In this document: positions 54,153 through 62,142 of the stretch, piece by piece | How positions within the stretch are numbered: position 1 is the stretch's first letter | Layout of the letters: each line of letters starts with the position of its first letter | Source: Nitriliruptoria bacterium | Lineage (GTDB): Bacteria > Actinomycetota > Nitriliruptoria > Euzebyales > Egibacteraceae | Direction: 5' to 3' | Assembly (NCBI GenBank): GCA_003553565.1 | Contig: PWER01000109.1 | Coordinates: 1 to 63,593 of the forward strand | Length of the DNA: 63,593 nucleotides | The notes under the pieces: generated by a model | Databases searched by the model: none | What the model saw: only the letters and a program-made list of their open reading frames with translations | Told to the model about the DNA's origin: nothing | Translations under genes and position numbers: made by a program

Positions 54153-54158
54153 AGTCTA
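54153..54158 (-). promoter_or_regulatory. Candidate -10 element of glycerate kinase, leaderless
   Basis: TAGACT on the minus strand, ending 9 bases before the GTG; a leaderless or near-leaderless mRNA is implied. Confidence 0.4.
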
Positions 54159-54193
54159 GGACGTGGGCCCCGGCGCGCGAGGCGACGATCCGG

Positions 54194-55303
54194 TCAGCCC
54201 TCGCGCGGCGCCGGCTGCACGAACGGCGGCGTGACCACCTCGGCGGGGACGTCGCGGCCGCGCACCTCGACGGTCACCGCGGTGCCGACCTCCACCGCGC
54301 GGTCCAGGTAGCCCATGCCGATGCCCACCCCCAGCGTCGGGCTCATCGTGCCCGAGGTCAGCACGCCGACCTCGCGGCCGTCGTGGTGCACCGGGCAGCC
54401 AGGACGCGGCACCCCGCGGCCGGTGGCCCGCACCCCGATGAGCCGGCGCGGGGTCCCGACCTCGGCCAGGTGAGCCGCGGCCTCCTCCCCCACGAAGCCG
54501 CCGCCGAGCCGCGTGGCCCATGACAGGCGGGCCGAGACCGGATCGGTGGCGGTGGACAGGTCGTTGCCGTGCAGCGCCAGCCCGGCCTCCAGCCGCAGCG
54601 TGTCGCGGGCGCCGAGCCCGGCAGGCTGCGCGCCCGCCGCGATCAGCTGGTCCCACAGCTCGACGACCTCGTCGGCGCCGAGGAACAGCTCGTAGCCGCG
54701 CTCGCCGGTGTAGCCGGTGCGCGCGAGGATGCCGCCCTCGGGCGGGGGCTGCGCGGGGGTGGCCTCCGGCGGCAGCGTGCATGCCCGCCCGAAGCGCAGC
54801 TCGCCGGGGTCGAGCCCCACTGCGGCCAGCACCTCCGGTGACCGCGGTCCCTGCACAGCCACGCAGCCCACCTGCGACCCGTGCTCGGCCACCGCCGCGT
54901 CGCGGTCCCGCGCGGCGTCCTCGAGCACCTCGAGCACCGCTGCGAGGTTGGCCGCGTTGGGCACGGTCCAGAAGCCCCACGGCAGCCGGTACACGATCAG
55001 GTCGTCGACGATGCCGGCCTGCGGCGTCAGGCACAGGGCGTACTGGGATCGCCCCGGCTCGAGGCGCTCCACGGCCACGGTGAAGGCCTGCTGGACCACC
55101 GCGTCCGCCTCGGGCCCGGTGATGCTCACCGATCCGAGGTGGCCGAGGTCGAACGCGCCGCAGCCCTCGCGCACCGCATGGTGCTCGGCCACGACGCTGC
55201 CGTAGTCGACCGGCATCCACCAGCCGGCGAAGTCGGCCAGGCGCGCCCCGCGGCCGGCGTGCCAGCTGGCAAGCGGTGTGCGCCGCAGGTCCGCTGCGCC
55301 CAT
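54194..55303 (-). CDS. gcvT: Aminomethyltransferase of the glycine cleavage system (GcvT)
   Basis: T-protein, 369 residues: moves the aminomethyl group from lipoyl-GcvH to tetrahydrofolate. Segments DFAGWWMPVDYGSVVAEHHAVR, cut at about residue 25, GIVDDLIVYRL with the catalytic Asp, ARTGYTGERGYELFLG and EAGLALHGNDL match the family. GHLGSV replaces the usual SHMGE. gcvH and gcvP are not in the window, but lpdA, which serves the complex as L-protein, is divergent from it. ATG 55301-55303. Confidence 0.92.
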   Translation of the reverse strand: MGAADLRRTPLASWHAGRGARLADFAGWWMPVDYGSVVAEHHAVREGCGAFDLGHLGSVSITGPEADAVVQQAFTVAVERLEPGRSQYALCLTPQAGIVDDLIVYRLPWGFWTVPNAANLAAVLEVLEDAARDRDAAVAEHGSQVGCVAVQGPRSPEVLAAVGLDPGELRFGRACTLPPEATPAQPPPEGGILARTGYTGERGYELFLGADEVVELWDQLIAAGAQPAGLGARDTLRLEAGLALHGNDLSTATDPVSARLSWATRLGGGFVGEEAAAHLAEVGTPRRLIGVRATGRGVPRPGCPVHHDGREVGVLTSGTMSPTLGVGIGMGYLDRAVEVGTAVTVEVRGRDVPAEVVTPPFVQPAPREG

Positions 55304-55398
55304 CGGCGGTCGCTCCTCGCTCTCGGCTGCCCGTTCGAGGCGCTCGACGCCGCCTCGCGGTGCAGCCTATCGAGGGGTGAGGTCGCCGCGACGACGGT

Positions 55399-55404
55399 TA
55401 GGAT
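55399..55404 (+). promoter_or_regulatory. Candidate -10 element of lpdA
   Basis: TAGGAT inside GTTAGGATGA, about 84 bases before the lpdA ATG; identical ten bases precede korA. Confidence 0.45.
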
Positions 55405-55487
55405 GACCGGGAGCGCTCCCGTGCGCGCCCCGCAGCGTGCGCGCGCGTCAGCGCGACGGACCGTACCCGGGCGACAGGGCTTTCGTG

Positions 55488-56894
55488 ATGGCGGACACCT
55501 ACGATCTCGTGATCCTCGGCGGCGGCACGGGGGGCTACTCCTGTGCGCTGCGCGCGGCGGGCCTCGGCTTGTCGGTCGCCCTGGTGGAGCGCGACAAGGT
55601 CGGTGGCACCTGCCTGCACTGGGGCTGCGTGCCCACCAAGGCGTTCCTGCAGTCCGCCGAGGTCGCCAGCCAGACGCGCGACAGCGCCCACTACGGCGTC
55701 CAGTCCACGTTCGAGGGCGTGGACATGGAGCGCGTCCTGGCCTACAAGCAGACGGTCGTGGACACCAACCACAAGGGCCTGCAGGGCGCGCTCAAGGGGC
55801 GGGGGGTCGACGTCATCGCCGGCACCGGCCACCTCGCCGACGCGCGCACGGTGGTGGTCGACACCGACGAGGGCCAGCGCACCGTCACCGGCTCGCGTGG
55901 GGTGGTCCTGGCCACCGGCTCGGCGCCGCGCGACGTGCCGATCGAGGGCGCCGACCGCGACGGGGAGCTGGTCATCACCTCCGACGAGGCGATGTATCTC
56001 CAGCGCCGACCGCAGCGCCCGATCGTGCTGGGCGCCAGCGCGGTGGGCGTGGAGTTCGCCACGGTCTGGAACGACTGGGGCGCCGAGCAGGTCACCATCG
56101 TCGAGATGGAGGACGGCCTCGTCCCCCGCGAGGACATCGACAGCCAGAAGCAGCTCGCCAAGGACTTCAAGAAGGCGGGCATCGCCACGCGCACCGGTGC
56201 GAAGGCGACGCGGGTCGAGAAGGGCGAGGGCGCCGTCCGCGTCACGATCGAGAGCGACCGGGGCGAGGAGCAGCTCGAGGGCGACCTGCTGATGGTCGCG
56301 ATCGGGCGCCGACCGGTCACCGAGGGCATGGGCTTCGAGGAGGCCGGGGTGACCCTCGACCGTGGCTTCGTGCCCGTCGACGACCACCTGCGCACCAGCC
56401 TGCCGGGCGTGTACGCGGTCGGTGACATCCTGCCCCCGCCCTACCTGGGGCTGGCCCACGCCTCGTTCCAGGAGGGCCTGCTGGTGGCCGAGCAGGTGGC
56501 CGGCCTGCCGGTGCACCCGATCGACACCCGCGCCATCCCGCGCGTGTACTACTGCCACCCCGAGATCGGCTCGGTCGGCTGGAACGAGCAGGAGCTGCGC
56601 GCGGAGGGGATCGACTACGACAAGACCGTGTTCCCGCTGAGCCACAACAGCCGGGCGATGATGATGCGCGGCACCGGGCACGTGAAGGTGCTGGCCGGCA
56701 AGGACAACGGACCGGTGCTCGGGGTCCACATGGTCGGCCCGCACGCCACCGACCTCATCGCCGAGGGCCAGCTCATCTACAGCTGGGAGGCGCTGCCCAC
56801 CGACGTCGCCGAGCTCATCCATCCCCACCCCTCGCTGTCCGAGGCCGTGGGCGAGGCGCATCTGGCCCTGGCCGGCCGGCAGCTGCACGGCTAG
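55488..56894 (+). CDS. lpdA: Dihydrolipoamide dehydrogenase (E3)
   Basis: A 468-residue flavoenzyme that re-oxidises dihydrolipoyl groups with NAD+. FAD motif ILGGGTGGYSCALRAA; redox-active disulfide GGTCLHWGCVPTK (about residue 40); NAD motif VLGASAVGVEFATVW; second FAD motif GVYAVGDI; catalytic His-Glu pair in HPHPSLSE. ATG 55488 follows a GTG; the longer frame upstream has no homology. First gene of the lpdA-E2-lipB-(DUF4190)-lipA run, so it probably serves both 2-oxoacid and glycine complexes. Confidence 0.96.
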   Translation: MADTYDLVILGGGTGGYSCALRAAGLGLSVALVERDKVGGTCLHWGCVPTKAFLQSAEVASQTRDSAHYGVQSTFEGVDMERVLAYKQTVVDTNHKGLQGALKGRGVDVIAGTGHLADARTVVVDTDEGQRTVTGSRGVVLATGSAPRDVPIEGADRDGELVITSDEAMYLQRRPQRPIVLGASAVGVEFATVWNDWGAEQVTIVEMEDGLVPREDIDSQKQLAKDFKKAGIATRTGAKATRVEKGEGAVRVTIESDRGEEQLEGDLLMVAIGRRPVTEGMGFEEAGVTLDRGFVPVDDHLRTSLPGVYAVGDILPPPYLGLAHASFQEGLLVAEQVAGLPVHPIDTRAIPRVYYCHPEIGSVGWNEQELRAEGIDYDKTVFPLSHNSRAMMMRGTGHVKVLAGKDNGPVLGVHMVGPHATDLIAEGQLIYSWEALPTDVAELIHPHPSLSEAVGEAHLALAGRQLHG

Positions 56895-56937
56895 CGACCG
56901 CCCGGAGCGACCACCACCCCGACGATCCGAGCAGACC

Positions 56938-57198
56938 ATGGCCCGACGCCGACGCCGACCCGAGGCCGACCCGGCCGCCGCCCCGCGCCGCCGGCGGCGC
57001 GCGGGGAACGTGCCGGGAGAGGCCACGCGGCAGCGCCGGCGCCGGCGCGCCGAGGCCGAGGCGGCAGAGCCCGAGCCCGAGGCCGCGCCCACGCCGCAGA
57101 CGGAGGAACCCGAGCCCGCGCCGCAGGCGGCAGAGCCCGAGCCGCCCGCACCCCACGATCAGATCGCGCCGCACACGCCACCCGCGAGGAGGACCACC
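56938..57198 (+). other. In-frame Arg-rich extension or leader ORF before E2
   Basis: An 87-codon open stretch in the E2 frame with no stop, beginning at ATG 56938. It starts MARRRRRPEAD, has further RRRRR clusters up to residue ~37, then alternates Glu and Pro/Ala. No homology is recognised and the ATG has only a weak purine site. It could be an alternative E2 N-terminus, for RNA or nucleoid contact, or simply untranslated. Confidence 0.4.
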
Positions 57199-58635
57199 GT
57201 GGCAACCGAGGTCACCCTGCCCCAGCTCGGTGAGAGCGTCACCGAGGGAACCATCACCAGCTGGCTCGTCTCCGTCGGCGACCACGTCGAGGTCGACCAG
57301 CCGCTGTTCGAGCTCAGCTCTGACAAGGTCGACACCGAGGTGCCCTCCCCGGCATCCGGGGTGCTTCAGGAGATCAAGGTCGACGTCGACGAGACCGCCG
57401 AGGTCGGCTCGGTGGTGGCGGTGATCGGCTCCGGCGACGAGGCGCCCGCCGAGCAGCCCGCCGCTGCCGAGCAGCCCGCCGCTGCCGAGGCGCCCGCTGC
57501 CGAGGCGCCGGCCTCCGCTCCCGCCGCACCACCCGAGCCCCCGCCCCAGGCCCCGGCACCGGCGGCACCGACCGCGCCGCAGGCCTCACCGCAACCGCAG
57601 CCCTCGCAGGCCGAGGCGACGGGCGGCGAGCCACCGCTTGCCAGCCCGCTGGTGCGACGACTGGCGGGCGAGCGCGGCGTCGACCTCGCCCAGGTCCAGG
57701 GCAGCGGCCTCGGCGGTCGCATCACCCGCGAGGACGTGGAGAGCGCCGCGCGCGGCCAGGCGGTGCCGGCCGCACCGGCAGCACAGGAGCCCGCCCAGCC
57801 GGCGGCGAGCCAGCAGGCCGCCCCCCAGCCGGCAGCCGAGCAGCCGAGCGCACCCGCGGCAGCCGCGGCCCCCGCCCCCGCGGCACCGGCACCGCGCCCG
57901 CAGGCCGACGGTGCGCGCGAGCGCACCGAGGACCTGTCACGGATCCGCCAGCGCATCGCCGACAAGATGCTGGAGTCGCTGGGCAACGCCGCCCAGCTGA
58001 CCACCATCCAGGAGGTCGACGTCACCCGCATCATGCACACGCGGGCGCGCATCAAGGACACGTTCCGCCAGCGCGAGGGCGTGTCGCTCAGCCCCTTCGC
58101 CTTCCTGGCCCGCGCGGCGGTCCTCGCGGTGCGCAACCACCCGAAGGTCAACGCCCACGCCGACTGGGAGGCAGGCAAGGTCACCTACCGCGACTACGTC
58201 AACCTCGGCGTCGCGGTGGACACCGACAAGGGCCTGATCGTGCCCAACGTCAAGGGCGCCGACGATCTGACCCTCGCCGGCCTGGCCCGCGGCATCAACC
58301 AGGCCGCCGCCAAGGCCCGCGGCGACCAGAAGCTCGAGATGGACGACATCCAGGGCGGCACGTTCACGCTGACCAACACCGGCAGCGTCGGCGTGCTGAT
58401 GGACACGCCGATCCTCAACTACCCCGAGGTCGCGATCCTCGGCACGGGCGCGATCAAGAAGCGACCGGTGGTCATGGAGGCCGACGGCGGCGACACGATC
58501 GCCATCCGCCACATGATGTACCTGTCGCTGACCTATGACCACCGGCTGCTCGACGGCGCGGACGCGGCCCGCTTCGTCACCGAGGTCAAGCAGGTCGCCG
58601 AGTCGCTCGACTGGGACGCGGAGATCGGCTACTAG
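57199..58635 (+). CDS. sucB: Dihydrolipoamide acyltransferase (E2), SucB-like
   Basis: E2 of a 2-oxoacid dehydrogenase complex, 478 residues from GTG 57199, with GAGGAGG six bases before it. One lipoyl domain (lipoyl Lys in SSDKVDTEV), an Ala/Pro linker with 18-bp repeats, a peripheral-subunit-binding domain (ASPLVRRLAGERGVDL), a second linker and the catalytic domain ending with YDHRLLDGADAARF (His and Asp). Resembles actinobacterial SucB/DlaT; the acyl substrate cannot be told. The frame stays open 87 codons upstream to ATG 56938, encoding an Arg-rich then Glu/Pro-rich stretch. That extension may be a real N-terminus, but the ribosome site favours 57199. Confidence 0.9.
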   Translation: MATEVTLPQLGESVTEGTITSWLVSVGDHVEVDQPLFELSSDKVDTEVPSPASGVLQEIKVDVDETAEVGSVVAVIGSGDEAPAEQPAAAEQPAAAEAPAAEAPASAPAAPPEPPPQAPAPAAPTAPQASPQPQPSQAEATGGEPPLASPLVRRLAGERGVDLAQVQGSGLGGRITREDVESAARGQAVPAAPAAQEPAQPAASQQAAPQPAAEQPSAPAAAAAPAPAAPAPRPQADGARERTEDLSRIRQRIADKMLESLGNAAQLTTIQEVDVTRIMHTRARIKDTFRQREGVSLSPFAFLARAAVLAVRNHPKVNAHADWEAGKVTYRDYVNLGVAVDTDKGLIVPNVKGADDLTLAGLARGINQAAAKARGDQKLEMDDIQGGTFTLTNTGSVGVLMDTPILNYPEVAILGTGAIKKRPVVMEADGGDTIAIRHMMYLSLTYDHRLLDGADAARFVTEVKQVAESLDWDAEIGY

Positions 58636-58637
58636 CC

Positions 58638-59363
58638 GTGGCCGCCACCCTGCACCACGTCCCCTGCGGCGAGGTCGTCTACGAGGACGGCCTCGCCTGG
58701 CAGCGCTCGCTATGGCAGCGCCGGGTCGAGGACGCGATCGGCGACGTGCTGCTGACCCTCACCCACGACCCGGTCTACACCGCGGGTCGCCACGCCGACC
58801 TCGACCGCAACCTGCTGCGCGACGACACCGGCGTGCGCGTGGTGGAGGTGGAGCGCGGCGGCGACCTGACCTACCACGGGCCGGGCCAGCTCGTCGCCTA
58901 CCCGATCGTGGCGCTGGGCTCGTCGAAGGACGTGCGCTGGTTCGTCGACGCGCTGCTCGAGGCGTGCCGGCGCACCGTCGCCGCCTTCGGCGTCGTCGCC
59001 ACCGTCGACGCCCGGCGCCCCGGACTGTGGGTGGACGGCCGCAAGCTCGCCGCCGTCGGCGTGCGGCTGGACCGAAGCGTGACCTTCCACGGCCTCGCGC
59101 TGAACGTGGCACCCGATCTCGACCAGTTCCGCGCGGGGATCATCCCCTGCGGCATCACCGACGCCGGGCTGTGCTCGCTCGCCTCCCTGGGAGTCGACAC
59201 CGACCTCGAGGAGGTGCGCGAGCACCTGGTCCGCGAGCTGGGCACGACCCTGCAGCGCACCGTGGTCGCCGACAGCACCGACGCACGCACCGCGCGCGCG
59301 CTGGGTCCCGAGCGCAGCGAGGCTGACGCCGCCGCGGCCGCGTCGCGCCAGCCGGAAGCCTGA
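58638..59363 (+). CDS. lipB: Octanoyl-ACP:protein octanoyltransferase (LipB)
   Basis: Transfers octanoate from ACP to lipoyl domains, the first step of lipoate synthesis. The 241-residue protein shows VERGGDLTYHGPGQLVAYPI, GRKLAAVGVRLDR with the catalytic Lys (about residue 135) and IIPCGITDAGLCSL with the catalytic Cys. GTG 58638, 2 bases after the E2 stop. An Ala/Arg-rich tail of ~30 residues is extra. Its product modifies the E2 encoded just before it. Confidence 0.96.
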   Translation: MAATLHHVPCGEVVYEDGLAWQRSLWQRRVEDAIGDVLLTLTHDPVYTAGRHADLDRNLLRDDTGVRVVEVERGGDLTYHGPGQLVAYPIVALGSSKDVRWFVDALLEACRRTVAAFGVVATVDARRPGLWVDGRKLAAVGVRLDRSVTFHGLALNVAPDLDQFRAGIIPCGITDAGLCSLASLGVDTDLEEVREHLVRELGTTLQRTVVADSTDARTARALGPERSEADAAAAASRQPEA

Positions 59364-59379
59364 GCAGCCAACGGCCGGC

Positions 59380-59715
59380 ATGACTCGCTCCCCGCCCGGT
59401 CCCCGCGGTCAGGGCGGAGCGCTGCCGCCCGCCGCCCGCGTGAGCAGCATGGCCGTCGTCGCGCTGGTGGCCGGGGTGAGCTGGATCCTAGCGCCGCTGC
59501 TCGGCCTGTCCTGGCCCTGGTGGATCGGCTGGGCCATCGCGATGGTGCTGGGCCACCGCGCCAAGACCCGGATCGACCGCTCTGGCGGACGCCTCCGCGG
59601 GCGCCCCGTGGCGATCGCGGCGCTGACGCTGGGATGGATCGGCTTCGTGGGCTTCGCGGCCATCCTCGTCACCGCGCTTGCCACGGTGGCCTTCGGCGCC
59701 TCCGCACGCGCCTAG
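59380..59715 (+). CDS. DUF4190-like small membrane protein
   Basis: A 111-residue membrane protein with two or three helices. MAVVALVAGVSWILAPLLG and GWAIAMVLGHRAKTRI, then SGGRLRGRPVAIAALTLGWIG in part, is the DUF4190 pattern. Function unknown. It lies between lipB and lipA on the same strand, so it may be cotranscribed without being part of lipoate synthesis. Confidence 0.75.
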   Translation: MTRSPPGPRGQGGALPPAARVSSMAVVALVAGVSWILAPLLGLSWPWWIGWAIAMVLGHRAKTRIDRSGGRLRGRPVAIAALTLGWIGFVGFAAILVTALATVAFGASARA

Positions 59716-59757
59716 GCGCGTGGCCCGACCACCGCGGATCGTGCGGCCCAAGCCTCC

Positions 59758-59763
59758 TACACT
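59758..59763 (+). promoter_or_regulatory. Candidate -10 element of lipA
   Basis: TACACT, 32 bases before the lipA GTG, suggesting lipA has its own promoter besides read-through. Confidence 0.4.
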
Positions 59764-59795
59764 CGACCCCCCGTTCCCGACATCACGAGGCGCGC

Positions 59796-60749
59796 GTGAG
59801 CACCATCGTCCCCGAAGACGCCACCCGCCTGACCCTGGTCGGCGCCGAGGCGATCCCCAAGCGCAAGCCGAGCTGGCTCAAGCAGCGGGCACCCCTTGCC
59901 GGCGCCAACTACCGCGAGATCAAGCAGACGATGCGCGGGCAGTCGCTGCACACGGTGTGCGAGGAGGCCGGCTGCCCCAACATCCAGGAGTGCTGGGAGG
60001 ACCGCGAGGCCACCTTCCTGATCGGCGGCGACGTCTGCACCCGTCGCTGCGGCTTCTGCGACATCGCCACCGGCAAGCCGAAGGAGTACGACACCGACGA
60101 GCCGCGCCGCGTGGCCGAGACGGTCGAGGCGATGGGGCTGCACTTCGCGGTGGTCACCGGCGTGGCCCGCGACGACCTGCCCGACAAGGCCGCCTGGCTC
60201 TACGCCGAGACCGCCCGTCAGATCAAGCAGCGTCTGCCCCACTGCGGCGTCGAGCTGCTCGTCGACGACTTCCGAGGCGACCCGGAGCTGCTGCGGCTGG
60301 TGCTCGACGCGGAGCCCGAGGTCTTCGCGCACAACCTGGAGACCGTGCGGCGTCTGTTCCGCCACGTGCGACCCGCCTTCGACTACGAGGGCAGCCTGGT
60401 GATGCTCGACCGCGCTCGCGCGTGGTCGGACAGCGCCACCAAGTCCAACCTGATGCTGGGCCTCGGTGAGACCGAGGACGAGGTCGTCGCCTCGATGCGC
60501 GATCTGCGCGAGGTCGGCTGCCAGATCCTGACCATCGGGCAGTACCTCCAGCCCACCTACGAGCACCTGGCGCTGCAGCGCTACGTCGAGCCTGACGAGT
60601 TCCTGCGGTACGCGCGGCTGGGGCGGCGCATGGGCTTCGACCACGTCGAGTCCGGGCCGCTGGTGCGCTCCAGCTATCGCGCGGGGCGCCAGGCGCAGCG
60701 CGCCGGCGTGTGGGAGCGCCCCGAGACCGCCGTGTCGTCTGCCCAGTGA
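59796..60749 (+). CDS. lipA: Lipoyl synthase (radical SAM)
   Basis: Inserts two sulfurs into the octanoyl chain to make lipoate. The 317-residue enzyme has the auxiliary-cluster cysteines CEEAGCPNIQEC and the radical-SAM CTRRCGFCDIATG motif, then GLHFAVVTGVARDDLPD, GLGETEDEV and the C-terminal SGPLVRSSY with the Ser that binds the auxiliary cluster. GTG 59796, with GAGG upstream. It needs Fe-S delivery, which the iscA-like gene of this window could support. Confidence 0.96.
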   Translation: MSTIVPEDATRLTLVGAEAIPKRKPSWLKQRAPLAGANYREIKQTMRGQSLHTVCEEAGCPNIQECWEDREATFLIGGDVCTRRCGFCDIATGKPKEYDTDEPRRVAETVEAMGLHFAVVTGVARDDLPDKAAWLYAETARQIKQRLPHCGVELLVDDFRGDPELLRLVLDAEPEVFAHNLETVRRLFRHVRPAFDYEGSLVMLDRARAWSDSATKSNLMLGLGETEDEVVASMRDLREVGCQILTIGQYLQPTYEHLALQRYVEPDEFLRYARLGRRMGFDHVESGPLVRSSYRAGRQAQRAGVWERPETAVSSAQ

Positions 60750-60762
60750 CCTCGGAGCCGTG

Positions 60763-61860
60763 ATGGAGCTCTCCGCTGCCCTGCTGCCGCTGACCGCGGT
60801 GGCCGCAGTCGCCGACACGGTCGAGGCCTGGCTCGGCGAGCACGTCCTCGCCGAGGCCACGGTGATCGGCCTGCGGATCCTGCTGATCATCGTGCTGGCG
60901 GTGGTCGCGCACGGGGTCCTGCTGCGCCTCATCAAGCGCTCCACGCGCTCGATGAAGGAGCGCGGCGTCCAGCGGCTCGCGCGACTGCGGGGGCGCGGTC
61001 GCCCCGGCGACTCGGGGGAGCTGGACCTCCAGCGGGCCTCGATGCGCACCGAGACCATCGGCGGGGTGCTGCGCAGCGTCAGCGGGCTGACCATCGCGCT
61101 CATCGCCGCGATGCTGGTGCTCGGCGAGTTCGGCGTGAGCCTCGGGCCGCTGATCGCCGGCGCGGGTGTGGCCGGCGTCGCGCTCGGCTTCGGCGCCCAG
61201 AAGCTCGTCCAGGACGTGCTCTCGGGACTGTTCATGCTGATCGAGGACCAGTACGGCATCAACGACGTCGTCGACGTCGGCGAGGCCATCGGCACGATCG
61301 AGGGCATCAGCCTGCGCACCACACGGCTGCGCGACATCTACGGGACCCTGTGGCACGTCCCCAACGGCGAGATCCGCCGCGTCGGCAACATGAGCCAGGA
61401 GTGGGCGCAGGCGCTGCTCGACGTCAGCGTGGCCTACGGCACCGACGTCGACACGGCCGCGGCGGTGATGCTGCGCGCCGCCGAGGACCTGCGCGCCGAG
61501 CAGGACTGGGCGCCGCTGTGCTACGACGACCCCTCGATCTGGGGAGTGCAGGACCTCGCCGACGATGGGGTGGTGATCCGCCTGGCCGTGCGCGTCGCGC
61601 CGCTGTCGCAGTGGCAGGTCGAGCGCGAGCTGCGACGGCGCATCAAGCAGGCCTTCGACGCTGCGGGCATCGAGATCCCGTTCCCCCAGCGCACCATCTG
61701 GACGCGCCGCGACGAGCCCACCCTCGGACCACGCGACCCCAGCGAGATCCCGGGGTCCAGTGACCTGTCGCACACCGAGGGCGCGGCCAGCTCCAAGGGC
61801 GCCCGGGGCGACTACGGCAACGTCGAGGAGTGGGGCGAGCCCGAGCACGGCAGCTTGTAA
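60763..61860 (+). CDS. MscS-family mechanosensitive channel
   Basis: A 365-residue small-conductance channel that releases solutes on osmotic downshock. An N-terminal helix, a long loop, then the pore-lining segment AGAGVAGVALGFGAQKLVQDV (about 125-145) followed by SGLFMLIEDQYGINDVVDV of the beta domain and LWHVPNGEIRRVGNMS. A ~60-residue acidic tail closes it. ATG 60763 (GGAG 5 bases before) is preferred to GTG 60760. Its TAA lies inside the GlnR box of glnA. Confidence 0.92.
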   Translation: MELSAALLPLTAVAAVADTVEAWLGEHVLAEATVIGLRILLIIVLAVVAHGVLLRLIKRSTRSMKERGVQRLARLRGRGRPGDSGELDLQRASMRTETIGGVLRSVSGLTIALIAAMLVLGEFGVSLGPLIAGAGVAGVALGFGAQKLVQDVLSGLFMLIEDQYGINDVVDVGEAIGTIEGISLRTTRLRDIYGTLWHVPNGEIRRVGNMSQEWAQALLDVSVAYGTDVDTAAAVMLRAAEDLRAEQDWAPLCYDDPSIWGVQDLADDGVVIRLAVRVAPLSQWQVERELRRRIKQAFDAAGIEIPFPQRTIWTRRDEPTLGPRDPSEIPGSSDLSHTEGAASSKGARGDYGNVEEWGEPEHGSL

Positions 61861-61894
61861 CGCACCCGAAACGCTCGGGTAACTCGCCGGGAAG
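61857..61894 (+). promoter_or_regulatory. GlnR box upstream of glnA
   Basis: GTAAC-N6-GAAAC-N6-GTAAC-N6-GGAAG. The first three half-sites match the actinobacterial GlnR consensus gTnAC-N6-GaAAC perfectly and the fourth is degenerate. The box overlaps the mscS stop codon and ends 10 bases before the -10 candidate, consistent with activation of glnA under nitrogen limitation. Confidence 0.85.
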
Positions 61895-61904
61895 GCCGCT
61901 CCGC

Positions 61905-61910
61905 TACGTT
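61905..61910 (+). promoter_or_regulatory. Candidate -10 element of glnA
   Basis: TACGTT just downstream of the GlnR box. A start near 61917 gives a ~225-base, very GC-rich leader. I see hairpin potential there but no known riboswitch signature, and no gene. Confidence 0.45.
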
Positions 61911-62142
61911 GCTCGTCGGCGCGGCGGAGCACCGCCGGTCCGGTGGCTCGCCCCTGGCCCCAACAGCGGCTCGGGGTGCCATCGGGCCCAGCCCTGGCGC
62001 ATCGGGTCGTTCCGGGGGCGAGCCTCCCGACCGGCTCCGGGCCGGGGGCAGGTCACCGGCGGCGCGCGCTGCCGCTGCGCTCGAAGGTGCGGGCTCTCGC
62101 GCCGGCCTTCGTGACCACGCTGACGAACGCAAAGGAGCAACG

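Noticed and set aside
51186-54311. Long plus-strand open frame across the symporter and glycerate kinase
   Set aside because: Antisense to two well-supported genes and of low-complexity composition.
61861-62142. Riboswitch in the glnA leader
   Set aside because: No signature of known classes (TPP, cobalamin, SAM, glutamine, c-di-AMP) could be recognised by eye.
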